From Blasia pusilla (lineage: Eukaryota; Marchantiophyta; Marchantiopsida; Blasiales): a stretch of 64,000 bases of DNA. Made by a program: the position numbers and the translations under genes. The DNA lies in contig CM114272.1 of NCBI GenBank assembly GCA_050084515.1, positions 28,086,001 to 28,150,000 on the forward strand. The letters run 5' to 3'. This document shows, piece by piece, positions 11,674-21,920 of the stretch (position 1 is its first letter; each line of letters starts with the position of its first letter). Below the pieces are notes generated by a model. It worked only from the letters and a program-made list of their open reading frames with translations. It was not told where the DNA came from and searched no databases.

Positions 11674-12439
11674 TGTCGTGCGCATACACATCGCTACACA
11701 ACATACATTGCTGTTATCGAACATACACACAAATACGCACGATCCCATGCTAACTCATGACATCCAAACAACGAGACAAGAAGTAGCAAAATATCTTTAA
11801 TTAAATCAATGAAATCTCATATAACGTCTCTCTCAACATCTCACACCAAGCTCTCCATGTGTGCACTCTATCTCATGTCAAACCAAACCCACTCTCCTAA
11901 TGTGAGGCTTGGGTTACACACACAAGGCAAGAAGGACCATAGCTCCGCCACCTCATGCCAAGAGGTTCAACAAAGAGAGAATGAGCTCTCAAGCTCTGTC
12001 TCTTGGAGGTATACCCCCTTCCCTCTCCCAAGCTCTCTCCTCGGTAATCTATGCTCACATGTCACCTCCTTGCCTCTTGACTTGCTGTAGCGGGTCGAGG
12101 GTCACTTCCCAAAGTATAAATTCAACTATATTCCAAATAGAAACTTACCCAAAATAGTAAGTTTCTCTATATGGCTCCAAACCTGCTCTCTCACGTTACC
12201 CGTGGCCATAGTAGGTCATCCTCAACCTCTTGAAGCTGTGCTCTAGTATCTCCGAAGGCGCTATAGTAGATCTTGCTGATCTATCCTAAAAGACGTGATA
12301 GCTGTCGTGCGCATACACATCGCTACACAACATACATCGTTGTCATCGAACATACATACAAACACGCACGATCCCATGCTAACTCATGGCATCCAAACAA
12401 CGAGACGAGAAGTACCAAAATATCTCCAATCTCCTCCCT
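11674..12439 (-). repeat. Copy A 3' LTR region: repeats R1, L, R1' and polypurine tract
   Basis: A block of about 125 bp starting TGTCGTGCGCATACAC occurs twice, at 11674-11797 (R1) and 12303-12426 (R1'). The two flank a core L of about 500 bp that ends GACGTGATA at 12300. L matches the 5' LTR at 21400-21920. A likely polypurine tract, AGGGAGGAG on the coding strand, is at 12431-12439. Copy B has the same R1-L-R1' order, but the 5' LTR of A holds only L. Confidence 0.7.
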
Positions 12440-12609
12440 AGCTGGTGGTTAGGTCCCTCTAACTCCGGATAGCCATCTATCCCTACCTACCATGACATAT
12501 ATCTCTCGGACGCTAAGAGCAAAAGGTCGGGTCCTCATGTCGCCCCATCGTTAGTTGCCTTCTTGTCATCCATGTCATAGACACAAGTCAGAATCTAGAA
12601 CTATCTACT

Positions 12610-12750
12610 CTATGCACATCTGGGACACATCCATTGTCCCCGAGGAACCCTAGTGAGAGTTGGCGTCAGATATGCCATATGCCGCCCTCTCGAACATCCA
12701 TCACAAACTAGCATAGTGGCTGCACCACGGGTGGAACCACACAACATACA
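12610..12750 (-). pseudogene. PHD finger at the polyprotein C-terminus, copy A
   Basis: The last 46 residues before the stop form a Cys4-His-Cys3 PHD finger. It has CMLC, then MLVCDGCSRG, then H, then the final WMCPRC. PHD fingers commonly bind the histone H3 tail, so this could steer integration or the enzyme to chromatin, much as chromodomains do in chromoviruses; that role is inferred. The Cys after the zinc-binding His is Tyr (HMAY; copy B has HMAC), so one zinc site is damaged. It follows the integrase C-terminal module in the same frame. Confidence 0.85.
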
Positions 12751-12759
12751 TCGCAAGCA

Positions 12760-13880
12760 TGTAGGAACTACTGCTAAGCTTGGATCAAGTGTACTGTCAA
12801 TATTAGGAAGGTGACATGGTGCACAGTTATGCACATGGTCCTTCCAAACCATGCCAGTGCGTCCCTCTAGTAAGAGAATACCAGATGGTAGAATCTCACG
12901 CACTCTCAAGATTGTGCGCCACATCCAACGTCGTGGATGCCGTTTGTTGCAAGTAGACTTCTTGATGAAACCTCCGGATAGTAGATCAAAAACTACCTCC
13001 CCGAATAGTCCCATATCCCAACCTATCCTGATGCTACACAATCGCCAAGTTCTCAAACGCCATGGGCATCACTCTCCACAATAACTCAACCCTCTAAGAA
13101 CATGCTCGCATCCATACATCAGGATCATCAAGGTTCAACACCTCACCGACATCTCGACAAATGGCCACATGTAAATCCGGCTCTCAGCCATAAAGTAGCA
13201 AGTACGGTGAGAAAGACGATAAGGATTTTTTCCTGGGGAATTTGTATTCCATCACCAACCACGAAAATTGGAGGTCCCAATCTCCTAGGTGACCTCTTTG
13301 CAAGCCATACTTGCGCAATCCTCTCTTCACCGTTTGCACAACCCTCTCCGCTAGTCCATCCGCCTCATGATGATCTTGCGAAGTGGTGCGGTGGTCGATC
13401 AACACCTGATCACACAAGGCCTGAAACTCCCCCGTGAAACTCCGTACCCGCATTTGTCAACACCTCAGCTAGTACGCGGTAATGACTCAACACTCGATCT
13501 AGGAAGGCATACACTACTCCCTCACTCACTTTGTCAGGCAATGTAACCAATTCTATCCACTTCGAGAAGTGCTCGATCATCACCAACACATAACGACTAT
13601 GGCGCTTCGTCAAAGGTAAAGTTCCTGCAAAATCCAAACTCCATCTATAACCTAAATCCATGATCAGAAGTGGATGTTAATGTGGAGTCGGAGCATTGAA
13701 CGATGCTCGGACTTGATCACACACCATGCACCTAGCAATAAACTGCTGAACATCACTCTACATGCCTCGCCACCAATATTGTATATGGAGCAAGTTGTAC
13801 GTCCGCTTCACTCCAAAGTGACCCAACTCCTCGTGGGCATGAAGCACCAAACGCGCTCTCTATGAAGAATGAGGCACTAC
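12760..13880 (-). pseudogene. Integrase, copy A
   Basis: The zinc-binding N-terminus (about 13690-13850) shows AHEELGHFG and CMVCDQ, the HHCC pattern. The DDE core begins at 13661 with SLDFAGTLP, supplying the first Asp. The second site reads LTNAGTEF, Asp changed to Asn. The Glu site reads GLAERVVQTVKRGL and is intact. The C-terminal module contains WKDHVHNCAPCHLPN, just before the PHD finger. A frameshift lies near 13430-13453 and in-frame stops are present. The enzyme would insert the cDNA; this copy is inactive. Confidence 0.85.
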
Positions 13881-14108
13881 ACGTGCTCTACCATCCTCCC
13901 AAACCTGCAACACATATGTCCCCTCCCACCGAAACCGTCTGGCTCGCTGTAGGATCCGATCTCGCTCACTAGCACCCATTGTGCTCGCGACGCTGTGAGT
14001 ACGCAGGTACTCCAAGACTACTCCATAGTCATGAATATCTCGGCCACCTGTCGTCTCCTCACCGACCTCTGGATCTTAGGACTCTCCATCAGACCTCGCC
14101 ATCAAAGT

Positions 14109-14642
14109 CTAAGCAATTTGGCTCTCCATAGCCAACAAGCCCAAATAGGTTGACCCGTGCCATCGTGGCACCAACTCCTCATCACTCTCACCATGCCAAT
14201 GAGCTCCAATCGCATCTTTCTGACTCGGGCATGGGTTACAACTCAAACCATCTGCATCCTGGTTGAGCCTCCCAGGTCTATGCACCACCTGGAAACCATA
14301 CTCCCGCAACGACAGAGCCCACCTTGCAAGCTTTCCTATAAGCTTGTCGGACTCCATCAACCACTTAAGTGGCTGATGATTAGTAATAATGATAAAGGGG
14401 TTGCTGAATAGATAACACCTTAAATGTGCAACAACCCACATTGCAGCCAAGCACTCACCCTCATACGAGCTATACTTTGCCTCTGCAGCGTTGTTCGAGC
14501 GACTAGCGTAAGCCACCACAACCTCTCTACCATCATCATCATGGTGGGTGAGCACAACTCCAAGCCCCAACATACTCCAATCGGTATGCAACTGGAAAGG
14601 ATGTCCCCTGATTGGTCTCCTAAATATGGGCGCGGATGTCAA
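14109..14642 (-). pseudogene. RNase H domain, copy A
   Basis: A Ty3-type RNase H is readable without a stop. It shows LHTDWSMLGLGVVLT (first Asp), YSSYEGECLA (Glu) and IITNHQPLKWLM, where copy B has ITDHQ, so the third acidic residue is Asn here. The connecting VVHRPGRLNQDADGLS is typical of Gypsy polyproteins. It would degrade the RNA strand during reverse transcription. The Asp-to-Asn change predicts loss of activity. Confidence 0.85.
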
Positions 14643-14839
14643 TCTGTCCTTGAGCAGTTCAAATGCTCTCTCTTGCTCATCCTCTTAGTGCCACTCATGA
14701 TCCACCTTGGTTAGAAAGGTCAACGGCTTCGCAATCGAACTAAAATCCTTAACGTATCGTCGATAGAAGTTCGCCAATCCCTTGAATGCCCAAACTGGAC
14801 TCACATCTATAGGGCGTGGAATGCGTGAAATAGCCTTTA

Positions 14840-15670
14840 CCTTTATCTACTGCACACCAAGGCTCCTTCGCTATATTTTATAACCCAGGATCTCACTCTG
14901 GTTGTAGAAGAACTTGCACTTGTCTAGATGTAGCTTTAGCCCATGTAATTGCAATCGTCGAAACATCTCCTCTAGATGTTGCTCATGCTCCTCAACCGTA
15001 GCGCTAAAGACTACAATGTCATCAATATAACACCTAACAAAATTGAGACATGCCAAGATCCTATCATAACTCTTTGAAACTCATTCAAGGCGTTCTTTAA
15101 CCCAAATGGTAAGAACTGCCACTAGTACAAGCAATCCTTCCCGTGAGGATCGATGACCCAAAATACCGTCTTCTACCTGTCCTCCAATGTGATAGCCAGT
15201 TGATGGTATTTGGCTCGAAGATCTAATGAATCAAAGACCTTTGCATGCCCAATAGCATCAAAGATCTCCTCAAGGGTGGGCATGGCATACCTATCGGACT
15301 TCGTCTGGTGATGAATAGGTGGGTAATCTCCACACATCCGCCTATTCGTCCAGTTGCCATGCACATCCTTCTTGGCGGGCATGACAGTGGCCGATGCATA
15401 CTCTCCATGCAACATCTCCACTAGTCCTGCCCCAAGCAAGTCATGGCTCCTACTCTGAATCAGAGCCCTCTCCATGTGACTGTACCTATAGGATTGTCGG
15501 AAGATCGGCGTGTCGCTTGACAACTCAATGCGGATGGTTGGACCCTTCAGTGTACCCAAATCATGCATGCTAAATGCAAAAGAATTCATTTAACTCCTCA
15601 GGAAATGATGTATTTGGCGCCGCTCTCCTCCTATCAACTTAGGGCCCATGTTTGGCTCTCAAGTCTCCAT
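14840..15670 (-). pseudogene. Reverse transcriptase, copy A
   Basis: This is the Ty3/Gypsy reverse transcriptase. The N-terminal part (15589-15173) reads MPAKKDVHGNW, then CGDYPPIHH, then DRYAMPTLEEIFD and FDSLDLRAKYHQLAI. The catalytic box YIDDIVVFS is at about 15025 and is followed by HGLKLHLDKCKFF. Stops separate the two parts. It follows the methyltransferase domain after a linker of roughly 120 residues. Confidence 0.88.
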
Positions 15671-16009
15671 CGTGACTATGGTAGGACTCTCCGGTGCGGG
15701 TGTTGGTGGTTGCTATGGTACAACCCCGCCTCGGACAATAGAATTCGACTGCTCCCTTGCAACCAACTGCAAACTCTAATCCCCTCCACGTGCAATACCC
15801 GGAACCACGCTCGATATTGTGGCTATTATCTCCTGGCATACGCACAAAAAGACCCAAGAAGTCCAAGGGCATGTCGATCTCCCGATCATCCCCGGTGTGT
15901 CGATCTCCTCGGATCTTGCCCCCAACCACTGCCTCAATTGTCTCGGTAGGCATGAGGCTCACCAATGCAACAGTTGTGATCTGTCGCATCCTCAAACGAC
16001 GCTCCTCAG

Positions 16010-16990
16010 CTACTCCTAAGCTGAAAATCCATGCCAAGTAGTTTAGGTCCATTTCTTGACCCAAGATATGACATTGTGATGCCTCTGATAGTGACGGTAC
16101 TGCCGTCACTCATGTGGGAAATCCCATCGCTTGCTCTCGATCATCGGCGTTGGGCCCCACCAACCCGTTGTTCCTCGTTATTCGATCCCAAACCAAGCCA
16201 GGTCCGGCCTCCTTGAATGCATAGGAAGTGGGAAAAACTCACCAATGTGGGAAAGGTTGCTCGTGGCATGCCTATCGTGTTGACCACACTCAACCGGGAT
16301 CGATCATTATGTCGTACAACTTGTGATTGACGACCTGGATCCAGAATAGAATCCACCAACAAATGAGAGGGGCGCTCCAAACTCGTATATGCCCTCCGCA
16401 AAACCTCATGTGGCACCAAGTTGGTCCACCAAAGACGCGAGCGATGTGCTCTTGAACCTATACTCGCTGCATCCAACAACACTGCCGGACCGATCCATGC
16501 ACATACCTGATGTGCACTTGTTACCACGCAGGACCTCGAATTGCCCAAAATCGGCATATTTTCCAGAATGTATGCTGGAGAACGGGATTGATGCTCCTGC
16601 AAGTATCACAAGATCTGCTTCATCTCCCAAAACAACATGTCAGCCAACCCGGTACCTCGTCCAACACTTGATTGGCCCTAACACGACCAACCAGCAATGA
16701 CCAAATCTATGGTCCCTACCCGCTCCAAGTCTTGCGTTCCCAGCAATGAAATGTCCCTCGGTAGGGAATTCTGGTACCCCTAGATGGCGGAAACAGACAA
16801 ACAATTTGGGAAATCAGAGGCGTAATTGCGCCACATGGTGAAGTGAAGCGCGCCTCGCAACATCATCAATCTCAACATATAGGTACTGTTGCACGCGCAC
16901 TCATGCCTGCAAAATAGCAGCTAAACCATTGCTCATCCCTCCAAAGAGACCCAACAAGCGAATACCCTCCATTGGGATGCACCACACAAT
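16010..16990 (-). pseudogene. C5-cytosine DNA methyltransferase domain, copy A
   Basis: This domain between protease and reverse transcriptase is a C5-cytosine DNA methyltransferase, the enzyme class that moves a methyl group from S-adenosylmethionine to cytosine. Motif I (about 16935-16965) reads LLGLFGGMSNGLAAIL, then VEIDDVARRASLHH. Motif IV reads DLVIAGWSC with the catalytic Cys codon at 16681-16683, followed at once by a TAG (16678-16680) where copy B has Gln. GRGTG and LFWEM follow. Motif VI is YILENM, motif VIII is GSRAHRSRLWW, then LDPGR. The C-terminal signature is AMGFPT, then LGQEMDLNYLAWIF (motif X). The Pro expected before the catalytic Cys is Ser. Several in-frame TAG/TGA stops and frame changes kill this copy. 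The layout resembles DNMT3/DRM-like enzymes; the exact subfamily needs a tree. Confidence 0.85.
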
Positions 16991-17339
16991 TGGGGTGGTG
17001 TCCAAGGTCATAGTAGCACTCTTGGCTACCTTGGATTCTTCTTACCCGTCACGCACTGGTGCAAACGCCTCACTCCACGCCGTCTGCACATGCTCATTAG
17101 ATAAACGTTGGAGCTCCTCACTTGAGCCCCACAGCGGCACCTCTCCTCTACGGAATGATGCGGCTATCATAACACTCCTCTCCCTAGAAGTATCAGATGC
17201 AGGGATATCCTTTGCATGGACATGCCCCTCAATCGATCAGAAGGCCACATGATGGCATTGCTAAATGCTGCTAAATTCGCCATCTCTCATGGCCGTCACT
17301 CGATCATTCCATCTGTGAATCGAACGGGTAATGAACAAA

Positions 17340-17830
17340 ATTATCCATCCTGATCTGTAGGATGTTGAGTCCTCCTAGTAATCCAGGGAAAACCCCATTG
17401 GGTACAACACTATTCCACCAACCAAAACGTCGTAGGACTCTCCATCGATCACGATCACCTTGGCGCACACTACAGACTCATATGTAGGATATCTTGGGAA
17501 AATCCTTACCATGAACTCTTGCCGGGTGATAAACTATGTGGTACTCGCTCCACCCAACGATGTTTGTATCCTGAACGGACAACGCTCCACATCGGCTCTC
17601 ATCAATCCCAATCCTCTAAATGCCATTTTTCCCAACATCAGGGGTTCCGCTCCCAAATCCAACAGGACATGATGCGGACTAAAAACTCTACCTCCTAGAC
17701 TCACCAACTAGACAACCTCTCCCCGATTATCTAGTAATACAACACCAGGAGTAGCCATGGCACGCTGTATCGTGGGTCTAGCGGGCATCTCCGCCATCCT
17801 AGCAACCGTAGCCTGCCATGTATCTGACGT
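17340..17830 (-). pseudogene. Aspartic protease and conserved linker, copy A
   Basis: The protease active site reads HVLLDLGAEPLM (Asp codon near 17657), where retropepsins normally have D-S/T-G; the second residue is Leu in all three copies. It is followed by LVGGIVLYPMGFSLDY, matching VLVGGAVLYPMGFS in copy B. This linker sits between the protease and the methyltransferase and I know no function for it. Stops follow. Confidence 0.7.
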
Positions 17831-18599
17831 GGACAACCCGAGCATAGGCTCCAAGGGTAGGTCATCACCTCCTCTGTAATCACCCCTGAATGTGACACAA
17901 GAACACCAACTCCATGCTCACATAGGGTAGCGGCCAGCTAGAAAACCTTGGTGGGCTTACCTCCCAACATCATAACATCGAAGCAGAAAATAGAGGAGCG
18001 CGGTACACAATAGTGGCCGCCCCCAACAACGTGCTCGACACATGCTCCTCCTAAGCATCAGCAATAGGAGTCATTGCACTCACTTCTCCTATCGCTCTCC
18101 ATGCCTCTACACCAACAACATCACCAACTCTCCGGGAACTCTGATCAAGACCCATTGATGGGGTCCTCATCGCCTCGGACAATGTGAAAGACTGAGGAAG
18201 CCTAGTGTATTTCTTGACTTTTCCTCGCTGTGGATCCAACTTTGCGGGTGCTCCACGTGTAATAACTATAGCGGTCTCCATCTAGGCAGCCACGCACATC
18301 CAACCAGGATCCTCCATATCTCTGGCTACTTCATAAGACGTCGATGCCATGGATCCGGCATCGGATAGCCTCAATGCCATAGTAGCAATCTGCTGCTGTA
18401 ACTACTGTATTTGAGGAGTCATCCCAGCCTCACGCACGGCGTCTCCATCAACGGGTCTAGGCGATGGGACTCTACCTCCCCCATGGGCAACTCCACCATC
18501 CCCTTGGGCGAATCCAGCTCCTCGTCCTCCAACGGGACCACATGGTCTACAACCTCTAGGCACACCCAAACCGGAAACTCGCGCTACTGCCCTCTCTAG

Positions 18600-19900
18600 C
18601 CCTCGGTCCAGACGTTACTTGGGGTGTAAGATGAAACACCTGGCGCGTGTGTGACCGTACCTTTGACAATAGTCACACTGATAACCTCTTGGTATAGCAC
18701 CGTCTCCTCCTCCATGCTCAGGCACACGTCTATGACCCCTGACGGGTGTAATCGTACTGGTGATGGGCTCCATCACATGCCCAACAAATAATCATAAGTG
18801 GTTGCTACTGAGCCACATATGAAGGCGTAGGTCTTTGTGGCATGGCCTCCCGGTATCCTCCCTGAGCTCGTGGTGCCACAGAACTATCTCGGAATCCACG
18901 TTGCTGCACTGGTGGTGTAGACAACCGTGACTGCTCTTGCCCAAAACTCATGGTGGCTACGCTCTCCTCCACCATGTTGCATTTGATGAAAAAATCTCTC
19001 AATGTAGGTGAGGTGTTTATAAGAAGTATCCCTCCCGCACCCGTATTTGCAGGGTTCGATCCAGCATCGCGTGCCCTGATTGGATAGCCTGGGACTATGT
19101 TACCCCTTGAGTAACGTTAATCAATCGGCGCAAGCGAGTTTAGGCCTCACACAAACTCTCAATTGGGCACTTCTAGAAGTCGTGGATGCTCTGAAATTTC
19201 TTCGTGCGTACCCCCTGGTAGCTCGTTTGCAACTCATCAAAGAACTCAACCACGGGGTTGAACCTGGGACGAACCCGACTCGACGGTGCAACTGCTCCAG
19301 TGCAAGTTACCCCTCCTAAAACATCAATGGTGGAAGAGGAAGTAGCCTCTCTTGACTCCTCCTCCTCATCTGGGAAGAACTCCATCCATGATACATAGTG
19401 TGGGTCATAGTAGAGTCGCCATGCCTCAATCTCCTGGGCATATATGTGGGAGAACTCATGGTAATCGTCCATGGGTGCCCCCTCTAGGTGGTGGAACATA
19501 CCCTTCCATGTTGTAAACGGGTTGAACTCTCTAGAGTTCCTAGCCCGTTGTGAGTCATACCAACTCCTAAACTCCGCAGTGAAATTGTGTAACTCTATAG
19601 TGCCTATGGCACCTGAAAACCTATGCGGTCCTCTACCACGGTCTTCCATCTCATACTCCTAAGTGGTAGGACCACTAATTATGTGCGGTGATGCACTAAC
19701 ACTCTCTTCTACACTCTCCCCCTTGTCTGAAGATGACACACAAGGAGGTCGAGGCGGTCCCTCACGTGGAGACCCTCGAAACCTCGCGCCACTCCACGTA
19801 AAACCTCTAGAGGTACTCTCAGGTCCACCACCTCGCCTCTCAAAGTTCCAAAAAGATGATGTGATGACCCTTGTGCCCCTCTCACGCGATCTCTCTCAAC
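18600..19900 (-). pseudogene. gag with CCHC zinc knuckle, copy A
   Basis: The gag core (19649-19173) reads HRFSGAIGTIELHNF, then FTTWKGMFHHLEGAPMDDY, then RPRFNPVVEFFDELQ. A Ser/Pro/Gly-rich extension reaches to about 19900. The knuckle at 18637-18678 is CDYCQRYGHTRARC, a perfect C-X2-C-X4-H-X4-C. The core is interrupted by stops at about 19170 and 19655. It packages element RNA. Copies B and C have the same core. Confidence 0.8.
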
Positions 19901-21399
19901 CTCGAGAGTAATCACTCAATCACTCAAACTAACATGTGGCACTCAATCTACACTTCCTCTCCCTTAGACGTGTGATGTATGGCAACAAGCAGCGTGGTAC
20001 GCAAATCACTAGGCTATTGTCTCATCGACAACCTACCCTCAACTCTGGACATGCCCCACATATCTATGTCCCCTAATCCACCTACATCAACAATGCTCTC
20101 AGAATCCACACAAACTCAACACACCAAATAAACTACCAAACTCCCGAAATCCCTCACACGTGTAGGGAAAACGGAACAGAAAGGGTAACCTGAACAAATG
20201 TCAATGTCGCTCCTCGACAACTGTAATCAGCAAGTCGTACTCCTCTTGTATGGACACTGCTCAAACGACCTCAATATATGGTGCGGATCCAGCGATACGG
20301 TGCGGCACTGACGGCACAAAACGACATGGCACTCGATAATGGGATGCGGAACTCCGCGACATACCCTCCTCAATCAGCAATACACATGCTCTGCTCCTTA
20401 GTGAAGAAGCGGCTCTATGATCAAGACGATGCGGTGCAGCCACGAGCGGCACGACACGGCAAGGCAATCTGTGTCGCATTTTGGATATGGGCGTCATGGC
20501 ACCGTACTCGATCGTCGTCGAGCGGCTACTAATCAAAACATAGCAGAATGAAATGAAAACTCAAACACTATCAACTCGAGGTCACCTGCCATCACTGGTT
20601 GATGACAAAATTGCAATGACGGCGGTGGCCACAACAAAGTATGTGGTGGCGGTGCAAGTCAGAGAATCAACAATCATCGTGGAAGACCGTCCACTCCGTA
20701 TTGGCAGCAATGGCAACCAACGGCCAAACGCGGCTGTAAGCGGAGCTAGGCGGCAGTGGCGGCCGATAGCGGATGGTGGACTATTGATGGAGGATTGTCG
20801 ACAGTGATGGTTGACCATTGACGGTGACTATGACGGCGACGGCCGTCGCTGGCGTGGTGGCTGGTTTAGGGTTGGAACAATTTTACCCTAAAAATTGCCT
20901 AGCAATGGCATTTTTGCAAGATCAACCATAACTTTTTGCTCAGCTCAAAATTGCGTACCATTTCCACAATGTGCATAGATTTGAGATCTACAACAATATC
21001 TAATTTTTTCTTTCATTTGACTTTCCCTCAAAAACTGACGAGAATTTTCATGCAGCCCTTCAAATCTACACTCCTAGGACAAAATTGGTAGCGCTTTCAC
21101 GCTAATTTCTTCCACACAAAACTTCAGACCTGTAAAATCACAAACCAGCAAGCTACTTGTTGCTCCTGAGAGCACTAGCATGGGGAAATCCGCCCACAGA
21201 CTTCATCTGTAAAGAAATTTATGCTGCGCTTCCGCGCGCCACTCTTCCACACAAAAAATCGGCAATGGAAAACAACAAAACAAGTAGCGCTTGCTCCAAT
21301 AAGCACTCCCATGAGCCCTTAAGCAGGGAACACAGTCCCCAACTTGCACCAACAGCGAGTTCCTCCATTGAAGCTCTCTCGCTCCTTCAATTCTCTCTT
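19901..21399 (-). other. Copy A leader between 5' LTR and gag
   Basis: This untranslated leader contains no supported gene. A short block, GGGTAACCTGAACA near 20186, recurs in copy C near 63345 (GGATAACCTGAACA). I could not identify a tRNA primer-binding site next to the 5' LTR. Confidence 0.55.
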
Positions 21400-21920
21400 T
21401 GTAAATCAATAAAATCTCACATCACATCTCCCTCAACATCTCACACCAAGCTCTCCATGGTGTGCACTCTCTCTCTCATATCAAACCAAACCCACTCTCC
21501 TCTTGAGAGGCTTGGGTTACACACAATGCAAGGAGGACCATAGCTCCGCGTCTGCATGCCAAGAGGTTCAACAAAGAGAATGAGCTCTCAAGCTCTCTCT
21601 CTTGGAGGCATATCCCCTTCCCTCTCCCAAACTCTCTCCTTGGTAACCTATGCTTGCAGGTCACCTCCTTGGCTCTTGACTTGCTATAGCGGGTCAAGGG
21701 ACACTTCCCAAAGTGGAAAGTCAAAATTAGTCCAAATGGAAACTTACCTAAAATAGTAAGTTTCTCTATGTGACTCCAAATGAGCCGAAACGAAGGGGAA
21801 ACCTACTCTCTCAGGTTATCCGTGGCCACAACATGTCATCCTCAACCTTCTGAGCAGGTCCTCTAGTATCTCGGGAGGCGCTCTACCAGATCTCACCGAT
21901 CTATCTTAAAAGATGTGACA
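21400..21920 (-). repeat. Copy A 5' LTR (core L)
   Basis: It begins TGTAAATC and ends GATGTGACA in plus orientation. Long blocks match 11803-12300, including CTCACACCAAGCTCTCCATG, CCAAACCCACTCTCCT and GATCTATC.TAAAAGA.GTGA. It lacks both R1 blocks seen at the 3' side. On the coding strand it starts TGTCACATC. Confidence 0.75.

Larger units (their letters stand above)
11674..21920 (-). mobile_element. Gypsy copy A, DNMT- and PHD-bearing LTR retrotransposon
   Basis: This is a near-complete Ty3/Gypsy element on the minus strand, about 10.2 kb. In transcriptional order it has a 5' LTR (21400-21920), a leader, gag with a CCHC knuckle, an aspartic protease, a linker, a cytosine methyltransferase domain, reverse transcriptase, RNase H, integrase, a PHD finger and a 3' LTR region (11674-12430). 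The outer ends are TGTCGTG and GTGACA (TG...CA), flanked by a shared ACTC at 11670-11673 and 21921-21924. Stops and frameshifts occur in most domains, so this copy cannot encode a full polyprotein. It abuts a hAT transposase on the right. Confidence 0.88.

Noticed and set aside
15563-15949. Plus-strand open frames across the Gypsy elements
   Set aside because: They are antisense to the linker between methyltransferase and reverse transcriptase, which is conserved on the minus strand.
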